Source: Brachyhypopomus gauderio
Taxonomy: Eukaryota; Chordata; Actinopteri; Gymnotiformes; Hypopomidae
Assembly: GCF_052324685.1 (NCBI RefSeq)
Contig: NC_135220.1
Location: 7,139,293-7,203,292 of the forward strand
Reading direction: 5' to 3'
DNA: 64,000 nt
Below, one piece after another: positions 1-10,435 of the stretch. Under the pieces are notes generated by a model that was given only the letters and a program-made list of their open reading frames with translations, was not told where the DNA came from and made no database searches. Every line of letters begins with the position of its first letter. Positions within the stretch are counted from its first letter, which is position 1. The position numbers and the translations under genes were made by a program.

Positions 1-393
1 AGACAACAGTACTGGTGTTGAGTAGCGAGGTCTGTACAATAGCAGATGTACTGAGGACAATTGTTTCACTCTTTTCTCCTCACAATCTATTGGATATGTC
101 TACGCAAACAAATTGATAATAAGTAATGGCAAAAGACAACACACTGCTCAAAACCGCACACGAGATTACAGTACCTGCACGTTATTGACAGCATGTCAAG
201 ATAGTCCTCTGGGTAAACGAGTGACAGGACAGGGAGAGAGAGATAGAGGGCAGAGAGAGCTAAGGTAGAGGCAGGAGGAGTAGATGAGAGGGGGAGAGAG
301 GGAATGAGTGGGTGTGAGATAAAGAGAGAGGGAGTGAGAGTTGCATTCAGGACCAAAAGAGGAGTAAGGGGAGAGAGTCCCACACAAGGAAGA

Positions 394-429
<36 letters not shown>

Positions 430-863
430 CAGGGAGAGAGAGGGAGGAAGGGAGAGAGGGAGGGAGAGACACCAGCATACAGGAAGACAGATAAGGGAGG
501 GGTGTGTGTGTGCGTTTTCACGAGAGGGAGTGAGAGCACATGAGGGTGTGTGTACAGATACACTCGCTACACTGTGATTGTAAAACTGCAGGGAGATGGG
601 GAGAGCTGGGGGGGGGACTGGGGGGGGGACACAAGACTCGCCTGTCCAGACTCAAGCCTGGAAAATCATCAGCCCATCGTCCTGGTAACAGACTCCCGGG
701 GCAACAGGGCCATCAGACACAGACAGAGAGACAGCAGAGTGCAAAAGACAGAAGTGGACAGGGACAGGCAACAGGTTGATAAGCAATCTCCTAAGAAGGA
801 GAGACAGTGTATGACACAAGGGAAACAGCTGTTCAGATAGCATGCTCACGAACTGGGAGGTTG

Positions 864-866
<3 letters not shown>
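1..866. other. Gene-free, purine-rich low-complexity stretch
   Basis: I recognise no gene here. About 230-480 is rich in GA, with a (GA)n run near 396-430 inside a longer imperfect GAGAGG/GGGAGA tract. G-rich runs occur at about 606-628. Open frames across the tract translate to Ser/Pro/Leu or Arg/Glu/Gly low-complexity protein and are composition artefacts. Confidence 0.6.

Positions 867-954
<88 letters not shown>
867..954. repeat. (GT)n microsatellite
   Basis: An uninterrupted GT dinucleotide run of about 86 bp, ended by GGGCGGGC. Confidence 0.95.
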
Positions 955-955
<1 letters not shown>

Positions 956-1279
956 CGGGCTCACATGTGCCAGCTCTATTGTCTGGGATATCTATTATTG
1001 AGGCTGGCCCCCTTCATCAGTAACCGGATATAACTGGACCGACACAGCCTGCAGCACCTCCAATTAAAGCAGCCCTACCGACCAGAGCAGAGGCTTCCAG
1101 AGCAGAGCCCCATGTATACAGAGAGCCAAGAAACAGACAGTCGGAAGGAGAGAGCGCTCAGAACCAGAGCAAAACAGAGCAGAAGACTTTCAGCAGAGAC
1201 ACAGGAGTAAGAGAAGCTCTCTAAGAACTGTCAGACTGGGCAAACAAAATATAGTAGGTAAGAACACGAGCCTTCTAAC

Positions 1280-1914
1280 ACAGCCAGTCAGCCCATCACA
1301 GCCCGTCAGCTTATCACAGCCCGTCAGCCCATCACAGCCCGTCAGCCTATCACAGTCCGTCAGCCCATCACAGCCCGTCAGCCTATCACACCCCATCAAC
1401 CTATCACACCCCATCAGCCTATCACACCCCATCAACCTATCACACCCCATCAACCTATCACACCCCATCAGCCTATCACACCCCATCAACCTATCACACC
1501 CCATCAACCTATCACACCCCATCAGCCTATCACACCCCATCAACCTCACACCCCATCAACCTATCACACCCCATCAACCTCACACCCCATCAACCTATCA
1601 CACCCCATCAACCTATCATACCCCATCAACCTATCACACCCCATCAGCCTATCACACCCCATCAACCTATCACACCCCATCAACCTCACACCCCATCAAC
1701 CTATCACACCCCATCAACCTATCATACCCCATCAACCTATCACACCCCATCAGCCTATCATACCCCATCAACCTATCACATCCCATCAACCTCACACCCC
1801 ATCAACCTATCACACCCCATCAACCTCACACCCCATCAACCTATCACACCCCATCAGCCTATCATACCCCATCAACCTATCACACCCCATCAACCTATCA
1901 CACCCCATCAGCCT
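1280..1914. repeat. 18-bp minisatellite
   Basis: Tandem units of about 18 bp of the form CACACCCCATCAACCTAT. Variants carry CAGCC for CAACC, and shorter 13-bp units lack one CCTAT block. The first copies (1280-1390) are more diverged (CAGCCCGTCAGC...). It is open on the minus strand as a repeated Leu-Met-Gly-Cys-Asp-Arg hexapeptide, which I take as a by-product of a period divisible by three. Confidence 0.95.
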
Positions 1915-2015
1915 GACTGCATTTTCATGTGAAAACAAATGCAAAAACAAATTTCACAATACAAAGATACAATGGTGCCTTTCAGTGGGCCAGTCTGCCT
2001 GACAAAACACACAGG

Positions 2016-4131
2016 CACATTAACACTACAGTCCGCTGTGGTCGCGCTTTCACATTAACACTCCTGTCCGCTGTGGTTTTGATTTCACATTAACACTACA
2101 GTCCGCTGTGGTCCCGCTTTCACATTAACACTACAGTCCGTTGTTGTTGTACTCTCACATTGACACTACAGTCCGCTGTAGTTGTGCTCTCACATTAACA
2201 TTATAGTCTGCTGTGATTGTGCTCTCACATTAACACTACAGTCCGCTGTGGTTGTGCTCTCACATTAACACTACAGTCCGTTGTTGCTATACTCTCACAT
2301 TAACACTACAGTCTGTTTCGGTCACACTCTCACATTAACACTATAGTTTGGTGTGGTTGTGCTCTCATATTAACACTACAGTCTGCTGTGGTTGTGCTCT
2401 CACATTAACACTACAGTCCGCTGTAGTTGTGCTCTCACATTAACATTATAGTCTGCTGTGATTGTGCTCTCACATTAACACTACAGTCCGCTGTGGTTGT
2501 GCTCTCACATTAACACTACAGTCCGTTGTTGCTATACTCTCACATTAACACTACACTCTGTTTCGGTCACACTCACATTAACACTATAGTTTGGTGTGGT
2601 TGTGCTCTCACATTAACACTACAGTCTGCTGTGATTGTGCTCTCATATTAACACTACAGTCTGCTGTGATTTTGCTCTCACATTAACACTATAGTCTGCT
2701 GTGATTTTGCTCTCACATTAACACTATAGTCTGCTGTGATTGTGCTCTCACATTAACACTATAGTCTGCTGTGGTTGTTCTCTCACATTAACACTATAGT
2801 CTGCTGTGATTGTGCTCTCACATTAACACTACAGTCTGCTGTGATTGTGCTTTCATATTAACACTACAGTCTGTTTCGGTCACTCTCTCACATTAACACT
2901 ATAGTCCACTGTGATTGTGCTCTCACATTAACACTACAGTCTACTGTGATTGTGCTCTCACATTAACACTACAGTCTGCTGTGATTGTGCTCTCACATTA
3001 ACACTATAGTCTGCTGTGATTGTGCTCTCACATTAACACTATAGTCTGCTGTGATTGTGCTCTCACATTAACACTACAGTCTGCTGTGGTTGTGCTCTCA
3101 CATTAACACTACAGTCTGCTGTGATTGTTCTCTCACATTAACACTATAGTCTGCTGTGATTGTGCTCTCACATTAACACTACAGTCTGCTGTGATTGTGC
3201 TTTCATATTAACACTACAGTCTGTTTCGGTCACTCTCTCACATTAACACTATAGTCCACTGTGATTGTGCTCTCACATTAACACTACAGTCTACTGTGAT
3301 TGTGCTCTCACATTAACACTACAGTCTGCTGTGATTGTGCTCTCACATTAACACTATAGTCTGCTGTGATTGTGCTCTCACATTAACACTATAGTCTGCT
3401 GTGATTGTGCTCTCACATTAACACTACAGTCTGCTGTGGTTGTGCTCTCACATTAACACTACAGTCTGCTGTGATTGTGCTCTCACATTAACACTATAGT
3501 CTGCTGTGATTGTGCTCTCACATTAACACTACACTCTGCTGTGATTGTTCTCTCACATTAACACTATAGTCTGCTGTGATTGTGCTCTCACGTTAACACT
3601 ACAGTCTGCTGTGATTGTTCTCTCACATTAACACTATAGTCTGCTGTGATTGTGCTCTCACATTAACACTACAGTCCGTTGTTGCTATACTCTCACATTA
3701 ACACTACAGTCTGTTTCGGTCACACTCTCACATTAACACTATAGTCTGCTGTGATTGTGCTCTCACATTAACACTATAGTCTGCTGTGATTGTGCTCTCA
3801 CATTAACACTACAGTCTGCTGTGGTTGTGCTCTCACATTAACACTACAGTCTGCTGTGGTTGTGCTCTCACATTAACACTACAGTCTGCTGTGGTTGTGC
3901 TCTCACATTAACACTACAGTCTGCTGTGGTTGTGCTCTCACATTAACACTACAGTCTGCTGTGATTGTGCTCTCACATTAACACTATAGTCTGCTGTGAT
4001 TGTGCTCTCACGTTAACACTACAGTCTGCTGTGGTTGTGCTCTCACATTAACACTACAGTCTGCTGTGGTTGTGCTCTCACATTAACACTACAGTCTGCT
4101 GTGGTTGTGCTCTCACATTAACACTACAGTC
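2016..4131. repeat. 2.1-kb array of a 35-bp minisatellite
   Basis: About 60 tandem copies of a 35-bp unit reading roughly CTCTCACATTAACACTAC followed by AGTCTGCTGTGATTGTG. Variants recur in blocks: a unit containing CTGTTTCGGTCACAC appears at regular distances (about 2315, 2560, 2870, 3220, 3710), and the stretch about 2820-3180 is repeated almost exactly at about 3175-3530. This shows higher-order duplication of multi-unit blocks. Confidence 0.95.
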
Positions 4132-4489
4132 CTCTTTCTACAGTCCGTATCACCTGCAAATCTTCCTGATCTGGTTTCTCCTGATCTGTTTCAGATTTTT
4201 CCTATCTCTTCCACTGTCTCCCTTCCTTCACTCTTCTCCCTCTACCTATTTTTCTCCTCCCTCACCTCCTCTCTCCCTTCTTTGAAATTGGAAGTTGAGG
4301 CATTCATCTTAAAGCTCTCTTTTCTCCTCCACCCCTCTGGTCCCCTCTGAACTTTCTCTTGGTGTTAGGCCGCCAGCCTACTTGTGTCTCCATCACCTAA
4401 ACCCAAACGAAAGTGGAATAACACCAACACACACACTGCAATGGTCTTCCTCTTCCTAGGTACAGGTTGGGCAGGAATGAGACAGGAAC
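4132..4489. other. No gene seen; pyrimidine-rich flank of the array
   Basis: The stretch after the minisatellite is CT-rich (4195-4345), then ordinary unique-looking sequence. I see no splice-bounded coding exon. Confidence 0.5.
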
Positions 4490-4617
4490 TCACCTGTTCA
4501 GTTTGGCATGACTCCAACATGACCCCAGCAAGACCCTAGATGTGAGTAGGGGAGCCCTACTCACATCTAGGGTCTTGCTGGGGTCATGTTGGAGTCATGC
4601 CAAACTGAGCAGGTGAG
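4490..4617. repeat. Near-perfect 128-bp palindrome (hairpin)
   Basis: Two inverted arms of about 62 bp (4490-4552 and 4555-4617) are separated by a spacer of about 3 nt and differ by about one base (CCTGTTCAG against CCTGCTCAG). The outer ends read CTCACCTG on the left and CAGGTGAG on the right, so each arm ends in a consensus 5' splice-donor sequence. No transposon ends or target-site duplication are visible around it. Confidence 0.9.
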
Positions 4618-4635
4618 CATAGAAGTAGAGACATA

Positions 4636-4927
4636 GGCTGTGTTCGAAATAGCCTACTACATACTACTGGCATAATGCTTGGGCCCCAAATCCCCGGATG
4701 ACCTACTACTTCCGCAAAATATTCCAGTATGCGAACAGAGCTATCTTCGTGGTGTACTGCATCCCATCATGCATTGCTATGCTCACGTGACACCGTAGTA
4801 TGTTTTGCTTTTGTCTCATACTGGAAATTGTACTACATACTACTACGAGGACCAGTATGCAGTATCCAGTATATACTGAGTGCAGTATGCAGTATCCAGT
4901 ATGTAGTAGGCTATTTCGAACACAGCC
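4636..4927. mobile_element. MITE with ~30-bp terminal inverted repeats
   Basis: The left end GGCTGTGTTCGAAATAGCCT and the right end AGGCTATTTCGAACACAGCC are exact inverted copies, and the match continues inward to about 30 bp (TACTACATAC). ATA flanks both sides, which could be a 3-bp target duplication as in PIF/Harbinger elements. The interior contains repeated AGTATGCAGTATCCAGTAT motifs. Related fragments lie at 37,218-37,350, 42,060-42,232, 51,640-51,860 and 52,255-52,340. Confidence 0.85.
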
Positions 4928-7900
4928 ATAGTGAGAGGGAGAGGAGATCACAGTCAGGACCTCAGGACCTCCCCTCATTTGCCAATCTGCTTCTCTCTCA
5001 CTTAGCCACACCCACATGCAGACCCACACCCAAAGCCATACCCAACAACCCAACAAACTGGAAGAAAACTACAACTTCTCTCCCAAAGAGCAGAGAGTTT
5101 TGGGATAGTTATCTGCTCTGCATCACACCTCAGACGCCGACAGACCAGCACGATCCACAAGTGTGAAAGCAGACCTTCCGCTCAGGCAAAATATTTGACA
5201 AGAACACAAAACATAATGGCAGAAAGAACTCCATTGAGTCAAAAGAGTGCCTCATCCATCTGACGTCACCGTGCCCCAAAACCCGCACTTGTCCGAACCC
5301 CTACTGCATGGGATGTGAGCATCGCAGGTGTGCACTCGCCTCCGACATGCACAGTGAAGCCTTTGCATAAATATTAACGACAGACACGTGGTGGGCCGCT
5401 ATCCTGATGACCCACTAAAAGCCCAAGCAAGCAGCAGCCTGAAACAGGAACTGCAAACTCATGTTACTGGGCAGAAAAGCAAAGAAGGGCTGCAGCTCGG
5501 TGTCCGCTTCCTCGTCAATATTGCACGAGCGTAATTAAGACCGGGGACCTGCAACCCAGCTGCCAGCCCAGGACCGGCAGGAGAGGCCACCTGATCCGCC
5601 TGGGCAGCCCAGCCTTTTTACCCACAATGCATTTTGCCACATGAGGGGGAGAAAAAGGAGAAGGCCAAGCGACTGTGAAAGAAGCTAGCATGGAGGAGCT
5701 GTGAGACCCCTCCACCCCCACTCTTAACTGCTTCACCCTTTACTACACACCCAGTGCCCTCAACACCACCTCAGCGGAGCCCAAGTACCAAAGGCTGTAC
5801 AGGGGCACAGACAGCAGCCTGTGCCATGGCCTGGTGTAAACTGCCTGGGTGTCAGGGAGGTGGTTTTCAGGTGAAAGGGAGATGTAGCCTAGAGGAACCA
5901 CATTCTTTCCTCCTAGGGTAAAATATTAAAATAAAGCACTACAATTAAGAAGCAACACAACATGTTAAGATTGTTAGTGTTTTTTAAGCATTCTGCAAGT
6001 TTTGTCAGTACTTCTAGCAAACTGCATGAGTCAGTAGGAAAAACTTATAGAGAACCAATAATCAAACAATGTCACACTGTCAAATTAAATCCATGATCCA
6101 GATAAAGCTGACTGGACAATAGCCAATCGGATCCTGTTTTATGGACCATTATTGACTTACAATTGATTAATATTTTTTTGAAAGTGCATTGCTGTTCTGT
6201 TGGTGGACAGTGTACAATTTATCAGCAAACATCAGAAAATCTAATTCTTATGTTCCATATCAAGCATGATAGTAATGTTTCTGCCATACTGCCCCCTGAC
6301 CCTGACGTTGCAGCCAAGCGTTTCAGCCAGGCTGCTGTGTTTCTTCAGGGATCTTCAGGCATCTTCCGATTTGTCGTGTGTGTGTGTATGAAGAAGTGAG
6401 AGTTTCACTTCCTGGTTTGGAGTGACGAGCAGTATTGTCGTGTTTCACCTGTCGCTGGCACCACTGGTGTTTACGAGCAGGACTCAGCCAGCACTCGTGA
6501 CGGCCATGTTTCTGACACTTGTCACACGTATAGAACAGAGTAGAATAGAATAGAATAGAATGCCCCAGGATTTGCCCCACACACATCTACTGCTTCGTCA
6601 CAGAGCAAGAAGAAATACACAGAAAGGTGTAACTTTGTCTGGATCTGTGGTCACATGCCTGCCCCCAGGGCCCCAGAACAGGAAATTATTTAAATATTTG
6701 TCCTGAATACAAAGACATTCTCTCTGTCACAGATCAAACTGATCCATTACTTTCAAGACCCATGTGACTGGCGACACCTACCTTCCTGTAAGGACCTTTA
6801 AGTGGAAATATTACAGAATTATCGGTAGGGTTGTTTGGACAATAATACTGTCCAGAATGATTCTGCGTGAAACTCTTCAACTACATCTCTGCTCCAACAC
6901 AATTGATTTAACCTTTCATTGTCTGTGAACAGCACACTGCTGAATGTTCGTAGTGTGGGAGGGCCCAGCGCCGCAAGTATTTTACCAAAGTCGTCACCAC
7001 ACTCATTGGAGTATTTTACAATGGAAAGATATTATCCAAGGGACAGACCAATGGACATGCAATCTTATATATTGGTCTCCACCCACACACAGGCAGGTGA
7101 AGTATTCTAGTGATGAAGAACACCTTAAGGCAAATGCCCTAATTATACTGCTATGCAAAGCTCTTTTGAGTAGAAGGCAAATCGGCAGATCTAATTGTGA
7201 AACTCAATGAGGAAATGGAGAAGTAAGGAATTTTTAAATGAAACTAATTAACAAATTAATAATAATCAGAAAGTAAACCATCTCAGAACCACCATGTGAT
7301 ATATAATCTGCTTCAAGCCCCCCCCCCCCCCCCCTCAGACTACTACAGAGGTCTGCCTGCTGTAAAACACTCCCCTTATGTCAAACCTAAAACCTGAGGT
7401 GGAGTTTGTCTAGCGGACTGGGGGTTTGAGAGGATTGAGGTGAGAAGATGAGAAGTGGTAGAGGGGCAGAAAGCTATGCTGGGGTAAAACATGGTGTCAC
7501 AGTATTAGAACCATCACAACCAAGCTCTTTGGGGTGAACAAAACAAGGCCATCAACCAAAACACCAAACGACAGCAAAAAGATAACGGCCGTCAAAACAG
7601 AACCAGAGGAGCACGAAGAAATATCAGGACACCAAGATGAAAATAAAGGCCTAGTCAGACCAGCTCGGGCTGTCCTTGGGCGTACAAGGTCAGGGGAAGA
7701 TGAAGCCCAAGCTTTGTTGTGACTCCTTCCACTACGATCTAGCACAATAAGGTCAATGTGTGCTTACAACACTAAGGGAAGATTTGGAGTAGACGAGACA
7801 GCTCATAGAAGCAAGAACTCACAGTGGAGGAAAACACAACAATGCAGCTAACTGGGAAAGCACAAGGGGTGAAAAATGAAACACATCAATCATTCAGGAA

Positions 7901-7984
7901 ACTACTAATCGATACTGAGGTCACAAACAAGCTGGTGGGGCCATTACTACATCTGTAGTTGAGGCCAAAATGGGGAAGACAGTG
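4928..7984. other. No gene recognised
   Basis: This looks like mostly unique intergenic sequence. It contains a short TAGAA pentamer run (about 6536-6560) and a C homopolymer run (about 7319-7335). Short open frames lack recognisable domains or convincing splice sites. The block about 5500-5760 is GC-rich and contains no exon I can identify. Confidence 0.5.
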
Positions 7985-7993
7985 GGAACTTGG

Positions 7994-8250
7994 CAAGGAG
8001 AGTGTATAAGGGGTAAAGGCAGGAGAGTGTATAAGGGGTAAAGGCAGGAGAGTGTTTAAGGGGTAAAGGCAGGAGAGTGTTTAAGGGGTAAAGACAGGAG
8101 AGTGTTTAAGGGGTAAAGGCAGGAGAGTGTTTAAGGGGTAAAGGCAGGAGAGTGTATAAGGGGTAAAGGCAGGAGAGTGTTTAAGGGGTAAAGGCAGGAG
8201 AGTGTTTAAGGGGTAAAGGCAGGAGAGTGTTTAAGGGGTAAAGGCAGGAT
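7994..8250. repeat. 25-bp minisatellite
   Basis: About ten tandem copies of a 25-bp unit, roughly GGCAGGAGAGTGTTTAAGGG plus GTAAA, differing mainly at one T/A position (TTTAAG or TATAAG). Confidence 0.95.
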
Positions 8251-9860
8251 TTCATAGTCATATGACAGTGGCATTCTTCACAGAATGAACCCTGCATCAA
8301 AGTCACAAGAAAGATCTGTGAAGAGAAGAAGGTCTGTTTAAAACAGCAAGCAGAAGAAACAGAAGAAACAAGGATGTGTCTCTTTGGCTGTGGCCTGTGT
8401 AACTGCAATAGTGTTTAGCAGTGTGAAATGTGCCCTTCTCCGTAGTTCAGACACACTGTGCTAACACGGTAGTCTGCAAGTTATGCTGTCAGTATCGATC
8501 AGTTGGGGTTTTCAAAACAGGTCTAAAGCTGAAAGGACTTCACACGTTTATAGCATTGGTCTCAGTAAAAGCTCAAAAATACTACTGCAGAAAAACAAAA
8601 CAAACAAAAAAATAAAACAAACATGGTCATTCCCATCTTACAAAACAGAAAAATGAAGTGTGTCAGGCATACTGCCAAACAGACTCTTCAAAAGCGCTGA
8701 CTTTGGAGGGCTTTCCCCTGGACATTCAGTGATGTGCGCTAAGGAAAACCCAGTCCAACATAAATATGGTTTTCATCACCCATGTCAAAGTCTTCCAGTC
8801 CAAGGCAGGAAAAGCCTGTACTGTCGAGCTCAGAGGAGCAGGGTCATGTGACATCGAGTTTAAATCCCAGGAGTTAAAAGATGCAAGGAGACAATCTAAG
8901 ACAGAGCACACACTACGTGCCCCATGAGAAAGAGGCATCTGAGTGATCTAGCAGAGTGGTGTGGGACCATGGAGGGTGGAGCAGGGTGGGGCAGGGTGGG
9001 TGGAGATGCCTGGTGTGGTCTCGAAAGCGATCTCCCTGTAATTTCCAACGAGGCACTGTTCACCGCACGCATTAGCTCAGCGGCTGGGCCAAGGGGTAGA
9101 CCCTCCTGGCGCCTAAAATGCCACAGTGCCCTGGTGCTGATCTTCATCGTATGTCTCAGTGTGAGGGGGGACGCCAGGCTCACTCAGTAACACACAACAG
9201 ATGGAAGCAGCTGTGTTTTATTCAGGACTCAGATGTGGGGTTGAACGTCCAAACTGTCCCAGCAAACACCCCTCCATGTTTGGGAAGCCATGCCCCCTCA
9301 GCTTCCTTGAGCTCACCGAGATCTTCAGGGGAGTTAAAGTCTCCGAATTCACAGTGGCCTTTTCTGGCACTTGTGAAACCGGCCTAAAACAGAGTTTCTC
9401 ACAGCTGAGAGTTTCTCCCAACTGATTCGTAGCAAATCCATGATAAGACATGACTGGAACATCTTGGTTCATTCCAAAAAGACCCCAGCCTGATAACAGT
9501 ACCAGGGTTAGCTGGGAGGTTTAGACCCCGCCCTTCAAATGTTAGAGCAGATTTATGCATACCCACTAGATTATCAATGATTTGTTCACACACAAAGGCA
9601 AAATATTCAAAAATGGTTCCACTGTTTAAAATGCTTGAAAATAGAGTTGAAAGTCAAAATGGTTCCACTGTTTAAAATGCTTGAAAATAGAGTTGAAAAG
9701 GCTCTGAACAGAGCCATCATAAACCAGGACCTTTTGCTTCTCCAACAGAGCATTCTGGGAAATGTTCTCTTTTCCTCACTATAAATTGAAATAGAATAAA
9801 CAAAATAGGCAATATTATAATGCACATTACAATAAATATCCACGCATATGAGTTTTTATG
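8251..9860. other. No gene recognised; one short tandem duplication
   Basis: Unique-looking sequence. About 9610-9700 contains two tandem copies of a segment of about 45 bp (ATGGTTCCACTGTTTAAAAT...GAGTTGAAA). Several short open frames here have no family resemblance I can see. Confidence 0.5.
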
Positions 9861-10430
9861 TGTCACGACCAGACAGAAGAGCAGACACTCGCAGATGATA
9901 ACACGATTTATTTAAACAGAGGCTAACCCACGACAGGGTCGAGAAACCATACAGAACGAAAAAGAAATCCTGGAATAGAACACCAAATCACCAAACTAAA
10001 GACTTACTATATTCGGATCCAAAAAACACAGAGAAGGACACACGGAACGCAGAGACGCATGCGTCACAACAACTACTGAGCAATTAGTTCCTACTCGTTC
10101 CCAGTATTTATAGGGAGGGGGACAGGTGATTTCCATCAGTAAAGTATAGGGAGTTTTTCCTCGCCACTGTTGCCTTTGGCTTGCTCATTAGGGTTCTGGA
10201 CCCATAGTATTGTTAACCTTTTAAATCCTGTAAAGTGCTTTGTGACAACATGTGTTGTGAAAAGCGCTATACAAATAAACTTTGATTTGATTTGATCAGT
10301 ACGATGGTGAGTCTGAATGCCGGGGGGGGGGGTCACATGAGCCCCCGCGGTATTCTGGGTACCGAAGTTCCGTCCGTCCGGTGTGGCAGGCACGGATATA
10401 ACCGGACAGGTCGGTATCACGGGCCTGACA
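9861..10430. mobile_element. Solo LTR with 5-bp target duplication
   Basis: The element starts TGTCACGACC and ends GGGCCTGACA, i.e. TG...CA ends, and TTATG lies directly on both sides (9856-9860 and 10431-10435). These are the marks of an LTR retroelement reduced to one LTR by recombination. No gag, pol or env sequence is present. A SINE-like element is inserted inside it. I cannot assign the family. Confidence 0.75.
10141..10297 (+). mobile_element. SINE or LINE-tail element nested in the LTR
   Basis: It begins TATAGGGAGTTTTTCCTCGC, contains the phrase CTGTAAAGTGCTTTGTGACA and AGCGCTATACAAATAAACTT, and ends in a TTGATTTGAT microsatellite tail, a common end of teleost L2/CR1-type LINEs and their SINEs. 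ATCAGTA flanks both sides and may be its target duplication. Confidence 0.75.
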
Positions 10431-10435
10431 TTATG

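Noticed and set aside
807-1033. Val-Cys repeat frames
   Set aside because: Translations of the GT microsatellite.
2016-4131. Possible CRISPR-like array
   Set aside because: Units are contiguous 35-bp repeats without unique spacers, in eukaryotic DNA; it is a minisatellite.
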